From: Micromonospora zingiberis
GTDB lineage: Bacteria; Actinomycetota; Actinomycetes; Mycobacteriales; Micromonosporaceae
Assembly (NCBI RefSeq): GCF_004331455.1
Contig: NZ_SJJR01000016.1
Span: 62,001 to 126,000, forward strand
Direction: 5' to 3'
DNA length: 64,000 nucleotides
Positions 58,568 through 64,000 of this stretch are shown one piece after another. The notes beneath the pieces are model-generated. The model made no database searches and was not told the DNA's origin. It saw only the letters and a list, made by a program, of their open reading frames with translations. The translations under genes were made by a program, and so were the position numbers. How positions within the stretch are numbered: the first letter of the stretch is position 1; each line of letters opens with the position of its first letter.

Positions 58568-59427
58568 ACCTGCACCTCACCATTGCCGTGGTCGCCGGGG
58601 CGGCGATCGGGCTCGGCGTGTACCTGGTGGTACGCGAGCTGGTGCCGGCGACCCCGGCGCTCGGCCCGGCGTTGCGTCGGCTGCACCAGCCGGCCGGAGT
58701 CGCCCGGACCGGTCCCGCCAACCGTCAGCTGGACTGGCTCACCAACCTGGCCCGCTGGCTGCGCCCACCGCACCGGCAGCTCGCCCTGCTCGACCGCAGC
58801 CCCGAGCAGTACGCGCTCTCCATCCTGCTGTCGGCGCTGATCGGACTCGCCGCGCCGGCCCTGCTCAGCTTCACCCTGTTCGCTGTCGGCGTCTCGCTGC
58901 CGGTGGCCGTACCGGTGGTGGGCAGCCTCGGCCTGGCGGCACTCTGCGCCCTGGTGGCGCACCGGTCGGTGCTGACCCGGGCCGACGCCGCCCGGGAGGA
59001 GTTCCGCCAAGCGGTCTGCACCTACCTGGACCTGGTGGCGTTGCAGCTGTCCGCCGCGCACGGCCCGGTGCAGTCGTTGGAGCGGGCGGCGGCGATCTGT
59101 GAGGGCTGGGTCTTCGACCGCATCTCCGAGGCGTTGCGGATGGCCCAGATGCAGATGCACTCGCCCTGGGACGAACTGCGTGACCTCGCCGACCGGATCG
59201 GCATCCCCGAGCTGGGCGACGTCGGCGCGATCATGCGGTCCTCCGGCAGCGAGGGCGCCCAGGTGCACGAGACGTTACGCAGCCGCGCCGACTCGCTGCG
59301 CGACCAGATCCGCACCGACAACCTGGCCCGGGCCGAGGGGGTGACCAGCCGGCTCGACATCCCCGGCGCGCTGCTGGTCTTCGTCCTGCTCGGCTTCGCC
59401 ATCTATCCCTTCCTGGCCCGCCTGTAG
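58564..59427 (+). CDS. tadC: TadC-like inner-membrane platform protein
   Basis: 287 residues, GTG start. Helices at VAGAAIGLGVYLVVREL, YALSILLSALIGLAAPALLSFTLFAV and a C-terminal ALLVFVLLGFAIYPF; a T2SSF domain lies between (REEFRQAVCTYLDLVALQLSAAHGPVQSLERAAAICEGWVF). Its partner is TadB immediately upstream. Confidence 0.88.
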   Translation: MNLHLTIAVVAGAAIGLGVYLVVRELVPATPALGPALRRLHQPAGVARTGPANRQLDWLTNLARWLRPPHRQLALLDRSPEQYALSILLSALIGLAAPALLSFTLFAVGVSLPVAVPVVGSLGLAALCALVAHRSVLTRADAAREEFRQAVCTYLDLVALQLSAAHGPVQSLERAAAICEGWVFDRISEALRMAQMQMHSPWDELRDLADRIGIPELGDVGAIMRSSGSEGAQVHETLRSRADSLRDQIRTDNLARAEGVTSRLDIPGALLVFVLLGFAIYPFLARL

Positions 59428-59455
59428 AACCCGACCCCCGATCGAAGGAGTCCCG

Positions 59456-59686
59456 ATGTCCGTCCTCACCAACCTGCAAGGCGCGCTGGGAGCGCGGTTG
59501 CCCCACCTGCAAGCCGCGCTCCGTGCACGGCTGGCCGAGCTGTCCGGCGATCGCGGCGACAGCCCGGTGCCCACCGCGGTGATCATCTTCGGCCTGGTGG
59601 CCGTCGCGCTGGCGGTGACCGCCGCCGCCCTCAGCGCGGCCAACGGCTGGATGGACGCCATCCCCGGCCCGCCGTCGGGTGGCTGA
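59456..59686 (+). CDS. Small pilin-like protein
   Basis: 76 residues, with AAGGAG upstream. After a polar leader (LTNLQGALGARLPHLQAALRARLAELSGDRGDS) comes one hydrophobic helix, PTAVIIFGLVAVALAVTAAALSA. This is the size and layout of Flp-type pilins, but the usual processing Glu after the Gly is not where I would expect it (GDSPVPTAV), so the cleavage site is uncertain. Position between TadC and TadE-like genes supports a role as pilus subunit. Confidence 0.65.
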   Translation: MSVLTNLQGALGARLPHLQAALRARLAELSGDRGDSPVPTAVIIFGLVAVALAVTAAALSAANGWMDAIPGPPSGG

Positions 59687-59688
59687 GC

Positions 59689-60132
59689 ATGCACCAATTC
59701 CGGTCCGCCTGGTGGTGCCGAGGGGCATTGGCCTCCCGGCACCGCCGGCTGCCCGGCGACGGCGAGCGAGGTGGCAATCCCGTCGAGCTGGCGGTGGCGA
59801 TGCCCGCGATCCTCGTGATGTTGTTCGCATCGATCCAGGTCGCCGCCGTCTTCGTGGCCCGGTCGACCGCACTCAACGCCGCGCAGAGCGGCGTCAACGC
59901 CCAGCGGCTGCACCAGGCCCCACCGGGAGCCGGCGCCGCGCGGGCGACGAGGTTCCTCAACCAGGCCGGCGACTGGCTGGTCGGTTGGGAGCAGCCCGGG
60001 CCGAGTTGTGTCACCAACGCCACCGACGTGACCTGCACGGTGACCGGGAGGTCTTTGTCGGTCATCCCCGGCGTCAGTTTCTCGGTCCGGCAGACCGCGC
60101 ACGGGACGGTGGAACGATGGACCGCACGATGA
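59689..60132 (+). CDS. TadE-like pseudopilin
   Basis: 147 residues. A leader ends at GERGGNPVELAVAMPAILVMLFASIQVAAVFVAR: the GN-PVELA site and following hydrophobic helix are the TadE pattern (G/E-x-x-E) cleaved by the prepilin peptidase. The rest has two Cys and small beta-rich sequences. Overlaps the next gene. It is one of three pseudopilins at the end of the locus. Confidence 0.85.
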   Translation: MHQFRSAWWCRGALASRHRRLPGDGERGGNPVELAVAMPAILVMLFASIQVAAVFVARSTALNAAQSGVNAQRLHQAPPGAGAARATRFLNQAGDWLVGWEQPGPSCVTNATDVTCTVTGRSLSVIPGVSFSVRQTAHGTVERWTAR

Positions 60133-60584
60133 GCCGGGGCTCCGTCTCGATCGAGGTGGCCGTCCTGGCACCCGCCTTCGTGGCGATGATGGTGCTGGCC
60201 GGGGTCGCCGGGCGTACCGCCGTGGCCAGTGAGGCGCTGGAGGCCGCCGCGCACGACGCCGCCCGCGCCGCCTCGATCTCCCGCGACGCGGCCACCGCCC
60301 GCCGGGAGGCCCGGCAAGCGGCCCGCCAGCAGCTCAACTGGCGCGGCGTGTCCTGCGCCGGCGCCCCCCAGGTCACCTTCCGGGGTACGGTCGGCGGCCG
60401 GTCCACCACCTTCAACGCGGCGTACCGCAGCCCCGTCGGGCAGGACGCCTCGGTCACCGTCGAACTCGCCTGCACCGTGTCCTACCAGGACATCAGACTC
60501 CCCGGCCTGCGGAGCATGCCGGCCAGCAAGCGGATCACCGCCTCGTTCACCTCACCGCTGGACCGCTACCGGAGCCGAGGATGA
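60117..60584 (+). CDS. TadE-like pseudopilin
   Basis: 155 residues from ATG 60117, overlapping the previous gene by 16 bases. DRTMSRGSVSIEVAVLAPAFVAMMVLAGVAGR: the G-S-VSIEVAVLAP site is the TadE/TadG signature, with the Glu at position +5 of the cleavage site. C-terminal part carries two Cys (CAGAPQVTF, LACTVSYQD). Processed by the A24 peptidase. Overlaps TadG-like gene by 4 bases. Confidence 0.85.
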   Translation: MDRTMSRGSVSIEVAVLAPAFVAMMVLAGVAGRTAVASEALEAAAHDAARAASISRDAATARREARQAARQQLNWRGVSCAGAPQVTFRGTVGGRSTTFNAAYRSPVGQDASVTVELACTVSYQDIRLPGLRSMPASKRITASFTSPLDRYRSRG

Positions 60585-61006
60585 CCGCCGGCCGGGGCGA
60601 GGACGGGCGGGTGAGCATCTTCCTCGCCATCTCCCTCGTCGGGGTGCTCGCCATCATCGGCATGGCCTTCGACGGCGCCGGGCAACTGCGTACCCTCCAG
60701 CGGGCCGAGAACCTGGCCGCCGAGGCGGCTCGCGCGGGTGGCCAGGCCATCGACCTGGCCACCGCGATCGAGGGCGGACCCAAGCAGATCAACCGGCGGC
60801 AGGCCCGCCGAGCCGTCGCGGACTACCTCTCCGCCGCCGGGGCCAGCGGCCACACCGTCAGCTTTCCGGTGGTCAACGGCGAAACCCTGATCCAGGTACG
60901 CGTCACGGTCACCTACCGCCGGGCCATGCTCGGCCTCTTCGGCTTCTCCAACACCGTCACCGTCTCCGGTGAGGCGACCGCGCGGGCGCTGACCGGGGTT
61001 CCCTAA
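60581..61006 (+). CDS. TadG-like pseudopilin
   Basis: 141 residues. RGEDGRVSIFLAISLVGVLAIIGMAFDGAGQLRTLQRAENLAAEAARAGGQAID: the G-RVSIFLA site followed by a hydrophobic helix and DGAGQL is typical of TadG. Compared with full TadG (over 300 residues, often with a VWA domain) it is short, so only the minimal pilin-like part is present. Last of the pseudopilin trio. Confidence 0.78.
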   Translation: MTAGRGEDGRVSIFLAISLVGVLAIIGMAFDGAGQLRTLQRAENLAAEAARAGGQAIDLATAIEGGPKQINRRQARRAVADYLSAAGASGHTVSFPVVNGETLIQVRVTVTYRRAMLGLFGFSNTVTVSGEATARALTGVP

Positions 61007-61022
61007 GGGAAGGAAGGTAGCC

Positions 61023-62372
61023 ATGGCCGCATCGGGTGGTACCGCCGTACGGCGGGCCGGTCGAATGCTGACCGGCTTCGGTGCACTCGTCGTGCTGGTC
61101 GGCCTGCTGGTCGGCGGGCCGATCGCGCTGCTGGCCTTCGCCGGCAACCCGTTGCCCGACCACGTACCCACACTGGCGGAGATCGGCACCACCCTGACCA
61201 GCCGGGACGACGGTCAACTCTTCCTGCGGGCCCTGGCGCTGGTCGGATGGTTCGGGTGGGCCACGTTCGCCCTCTCCGTACTCGTGGAGTTGGGCGCCCA
61301 GACGCTGCGCCGACCGGCACCCCGGTTGCCCGGCATGGGCCGGCAGCAGCGGGCCGCCGCCGCCCTGGTCGGATCGGTCGCGCTGATCCTCGCCGCCAGC
61401 CCGGCCGCCAGCGCCGCCACCACGGCGTACACCGCTGGTCCGTACGCCGCAGCGCCGACCGCCACCGTGGCCCTCGCCGCACCCGGCGGTCCCACCCTGC
61501 TCGGACCGGCGACGAGCCTCCCGGCGACCGGCCCGGCGACGGAGTTGGCGACGGGCGCCACAGCGGCAGGCTTCACGGCGGCGGGTTCGACGGCGACGGG
61601 CTTCACGGCGGCGGGCTTCACGGCGGCGGGTTCGACGGCGGCGGGTTCGCCGGCTGCTGCGGTGGGACCGGCGATGGCGCGGGCGGACCGGGCTGCGGCG
61701 CCGGCCGACGCCCCGGTCTACCGCGTCGCCAAGGGCGACTACCTCGGCAAGGTCGCCGACCGGTACCTCGACGACTTCGACGACTACCGCAAGATCGCCG
61801 AGCTCAACGGTCTGCGCGACCCGGACCGGATCCGCCCGGGCCAACTCATCAAGCTGCCGGCGGAGGCCCGCGACCAGGGCGCCCGCGCCCACGCCACCGG
61901 TCGGCTGGTCAGTCCGGACGCGACGCCGACCCGACCCGCACCCCGACCGGGTACCCCGGACAGCGGGGAGGGCGCGCGGCCCGCGCCGCCGAAGCCGGGC
62001 GCGACCACGCCGGATGGGAGCACGCAGGGTGGGGCGACGCAGCGGCCGGGCGTCCCGACGCAGCAGCCGGGATCCGCGACGCCCACACCGGCCGCGCCGG
62101 AGCAGGACAAGCCGGTCGCGCCGCGCGACGAGGTGTCGGGAGGCCACCCGCCGGTGGTGACGGTCGGTGCGGCCCGGGCCGGCGAGCCCGACCGGGTGAA
62201 CCGTCCCCTGGCCATCTCCGCTGTGCTGGCCGTCGCCAGCATCGTCGGCGCACAGATCGGCGCCGTGCTGGGTCTGCGTCGCCGGCCGGCTGCCGCATCG
62301 GCCGCCGGCCGGCAACACGTCCGGACCAGCCCGCCCCACGAACTCCCGGTCGGCCGGCACCGCAAGGACTGA
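61023..62372 (+). CDS. Membrane protein with LysM domain
   Basis: 449 residues with GGAAGG just upstream. Membrane helices at the N-terminus (GFGALVVLVGLLVGGPIALLAF) and near 75 (LVGWFGWATFALSVLVEL), and another near 115. A threonine/alanine-rich repeated linker (GFTAAGSTATG-like units) follows, then a LysM domain (YRVAKGDYLGKVADRYLDDFDDYRKIAELNGLRDPDRIRPGQLIKLP), a Pro-rich region and a last helix (AISAVLAVASIVGAQIGAVLGL). LysM binds peptidoglycan, so it may anchor the Tad pilus to the wall. Layout seen; role inferred. Confidence 0.8.
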   Translation: MAASGGTAVRRAGRMLTGFGALVVLVGLLVGGPIALLAFAGNPLPDHVPTLAEIGTTLTSRDDGQLFLRALALVGWFGWATFALSVLVELGAQTLRRPAPRLPGMGRQQRAAAALVGSVALILAASPAASAATTAYTAGPYAAAPTATVALAAPGGPTLLGPATSLPATGPATELATGATAAGFTAAGSTATGFTAAGFTAAGSTAAGSPAAAVGPAMARADRAAAPADAPVYRVAKGDYLGKVADRYLDDFDDYRKIAELNGLRDPDRIRPGQLIKLPAEARDQGARAHATGRLVSPDATPTRPAPRPGTPDSGEGARPAPPKPGATTPDGSTQGGATQRPGVPTQQPGSATPTPAAPEQDKPVAPRDEVSGGHPPVVTVGAARAGEPDRVNRPLAISAVLAVASIVGAQIGAVLGLRRRPAAASAAGRQHVRTSPPHELPVGRHRKD

Positions 62373-62388
62373 CGGCGGTCGGTGACGC

Positions 62389-62442
62389 GCGGCGCCCGAT
62401 CAGGGCAGCCGGGCCGCGGCGCCCGATCAGGGCAGCCGGGCC
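62389..62442. repeat. 27-bp tandem duplication
   Basis: Two exact adjacent copies (62389-62415 and 62416-62442) of a 27-base unit that begins GCGGCGCCCGATCAGG. The second copy contains the last codons and the stop (TCA, 62427-62429) of the Rieske gene, so its end was duplicated just downstream. Confidence 0.85.
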
Positions 62443-63278
62443 TCCAGCCTGCCGTTCACCACGCGGGTGGGCAGGATCTGCTGGTCGTTGGAGGACGGCC
62501 CGTGCACCACCTCGCCGCCGTTGAGCCGGAAGGTGCTGCCGTGCCAGGGGCACACCACGCAGGCGTGCCCGTCGATCTCGCGTACCTCGCCCTGCCCGAG
62601 CGGCCCACTCTGGTGTGGGCAGCGCTCCAGCATCACGGTCACCTCGTCGCCGTGCCGGTAGAGCACCAACGAGACGTCGTCGACCTTGCTGGTGACCAGT
62701 TCCCGCTGCGGCAGGCTGGCCAATTCGGCGATCGAGTGCCACCCGTCGCTGATCAGGTGCAGGTCGGAGACGCTCACGTTCACCTGGGCGCCCTGCTTGT
62801 ACGCCAGGTGCCCGCCGATGTAGGCACCCGCGCTGGCCGCACCGAGCCCGAGGAAGCCGAGCGTACGACCGAGGCCATGGCGACCCGACAGCCGCGCGGC
62901 CAGCGAGCCCCCGTACAGGACCAGCGCGACGCTGTTCGACGCGGCGTGCACCAGACCGACCCGACGCTGGTCACGCGCGAGGGCCGCCCAGTCGTTGAGC
63001 CCAGCCACGGCGGACGGCACGGCGCTCGCGGTGCCGACCGCGATGAGTGCGGTGGCCGCCCGCCGCTGACCGGGCAGCAGGTCGAGTACGGCCGCGCTCA
63101 TCCACGAGCCGACCGCCACCTGCACCATCGCCGGGTGCAGCGGATGCCCCAGCCAGACACCGTGCAGCAGGTCGCGGACCCGCTGCCCGCGTAGCGTGCC
63201 CTCGACAACGCGCTGTAGCCGGTCGCCGAACCGGTCAAGGCGGGAGGCTTGCTCGATCTTCGTCAACAACGCTCGCAC
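62427..63278 (-). CDS. Rieske [2Fe-2S] protein with DUF2231 membrane domain
   Basis: About 283 residues from a GTG at 63278; an in-frame ATG upstream is less likely. The first half is DUF2231 (GVWLGHPLHPAMVQVAVGSWMSAAVLDLL with several membrane helices). The second half is a Rieske domain: CPHQSGPLGQG and CPWHGSTFRLNGGEVVHGP supply the Cys-x-His pairs for the [2Fe-2S] cluster. Membrane-bound electron carrier, possibly linked to a respiratory or redox enzyme; no partner nearby. The C-terminal region is duplicated by a 27-bp repeat. Confidence 0.88.
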   Translation of the reverse strand: MRALLTKIEQASRLDRFGDRLQRVVEGTLRGQRVRDLLHGVWLGHPLHPAMVQVAVGSWMSAAVLDLLPGQRRAATALIAVGTASAVPSAVAGLNDWAALARDQRRVGLVHAASNSVALVLYGGSLAARLSGRHGLGRTLGFLGLGAASAGAYIGGHLAYKQGAQVNVSVSDLHLISDGWHSIAELASLPQRELVTSKVDDVSLVLYRHGDEVTVMLERCPHQSGPLGQGEVREIDGHACVVCPWHGSTFRLNGGEVVHGPSSNDQQILPTRVVNGRLEARLP

Positions 63279-63377
63279 GGGTCCCCACTTCCCGCCGTAC
63301 GCCACCGCAAACCGGTCGTCGGGGACAACTTGCCCCTGGCAGTACCCGAGCGGTCGCTCACCCGGCATGCTTGTCCG

Positions 63378-64000
63378 ATGGCGGTACGGGTGACGCGCAA
63401 CGGGCCGGTGACCACGGTGATCCTGGACCGGCCAGCGGTCCGTAACGCCGTGGACGGCCCGACCGCCCGAGCCCTGGCCGACGCGTTCCGCGCCTTCGAC
63501 GCGGACCCGGACGCCGCGGTGGCGGTGCTCTGGGGAGCCGGCGGCACGTTCTGTTCGGGCGCCGACCTGAAGGCCATCGGTACGCCCCGTGGCAACCGGG
63601 TGGAGCCGGACGGCGACGGCCCGATGGGCCCGACCCGGATGACGCTCAGCAAACCGGTGATCGCCGCGATCTCCGGGTACGCGGTGGCCGGCGGACTGGA
63701 ACTCGCCATCTGGTGCGATCTGCGGGTGGCCGAGTCCGACGCCGTGCTCGGGGTCTTCTGCCGCCGGTGGGGCGTGCCACTGATCGACGGTGGCACGGTC
63801 CGGTTGCCGAGGCTGATCGGCGAGAGCCGGGCGATGGACCTGATCCTCACTGGCCGCCCGGTGCCGGCGGAGGAGGCGTACGCGATGGGGTTGGTCAACC
63901 GGCTGGTCGGCCCGGGTGAGGCCCGGGCGGCGGCCGAGCGCCTGGCCGCCGAGATGGCCGTTCACCCCCAGACCTGCCTGCGCAACGACCGCGCCGCCGT
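63378..64000 (+). CDS. Enoyl-CoA hydratase/isomerase, cut by the window end
   Basis: More than 207 residues, ATG 63378; no stop before 64000. The crotonase fold is clear: VILDRPAVRNAVDGPTARALADAFR, GAGGTFCSGADLKAI (oxyanion-hole Gly), PVIAAISGYAVAGGLELAIWCDLRVAESDAVLGVFCRRWGVPLIDGGTVRLPRLIGESRAMDLILTGRP in pieces, and the GLVNRLV block. The usual Glu of the second catalytic position is replaced or shifted, so hydratase versus other crotonase activity is open. Divergent from the Rieske gene. Confidence 0.9.
   Translation, partial: MAVRVTRNGPVTTVILDRPAVRNAVDGPTARALADAFRAFDADPDAAVAVLWGAGGTFCSGADLKAIGTPRGNRVEPDGDGPMGPTRMTLSKPVIAAISGYAVAGGLELAIWCDLRVAESDAVLGVFCRRWGVPLIDGGTVRLPRLIGESRAMDLILTGRPVPAEEAYAMGLVNRLVGPGEARAAAERLAAEMAVHPQTCLRNDRAA

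Noticed and set aside
61560..61665. CRISPR-like repeats
   Set aside because: The units are short, coding and without regular unique spacers; they encode a repetitive protein linker. No cas gene is present.

Overview
The window looks like a chromosomal segment of a high-GC actinobacterium of the Micromonosporaceae, most likely Micromonospora. The support is the GC-rich codon use with many GTG starts and overlapping GTGA/ATGA gene junctions, a GTTAACAAGGGGCCC-type interspersed repeat at about 51.7 kb, an actinobacterial Tad pilus locus, and many XRE/TPR, TetR and LuxR-type regulators. The genus is an inference from style and content; there is no rRNA gene to confirm it.

Positions 1 to about 33.8 kb are accessory DNA. 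They hold a chimeric ISL3/IS630 transposase relic, a group II intron with its maturase, two orphan polymorphic-toxin immunity-like genes, a GIY-YIG family protein, and a probable defence pair made of a 1,349-residue restriction-endonuclease/STAND NTPase and a divergent SIR2-domain protein. Two complete IS5-type elements follow (one with a 3-bp target duplication). Next is an unusual cassette of a MazG-like pyrophosphohydrolase, an acyl-carrier-like protein, an XRE regulator, an ImmA/IrrE peptidase, a thymidylate-synthase-fold protein, a small protein, a 5-hydroxymethyl-dU-kinase-helical-domain protein and a small regulator-like protein. Then come a broken IS3-type transposase, a LuxR-family (LAL) regulator, an IS701 element with its 4-bp duplication, a tyrosine integrase, tRNA-Lys(TTT) with an inverted copy of its 3' half, an intact YefM/YoeB-type toxin-antitoxin pair and a decayed VapBC pair.

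From about 34 kb the sequence becomes more chromosome-like: a NUDIX hydrolase, an XRE/TPR regulator divergent from a chain of five tiny overlapping genes, secreted ricin-lectin proteins, an ECF sigma factor/PAS-GGDEF-EAL operon, an Mrr-like membrane protein, an aminoglycoside-phosphotransferase-like kinase, a CBM13-esterase gene broken by one in-frame stop, two TetR/target pairs with visible operators, a secreted trypsin-like protease and a GNAT acetyltransferase.

From 51.7 to 62.4 kb lies a Tad/Flp-type pilus locus: a prepilin peptidase on the minus strand, then on the plus strand a lipoprotein-like protein, a secreted protein, a SAF-domain CpaB-like protein, a TadZ-like ATPase, TadA, TadB, TadC, a small pilin-like protein, two TadE-like and one TadG-like pseudopilins and a LysM membrane protein. 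The window ends with a Rieske/DUF2231 protein and the 5' part of an enoyl-CoA hydratase gene.

The two systems most worth attention are the thymidylate-synthase-like/HMUDK-helical cassette (16.8-22.0 kb), which has the parts of a thymidine-modification or unusual-nucleotide pathway, and the REase-STAND plus SIR2 locus (8.0-15.0 kb), which resembles anti-phage Avs/NADase modules.
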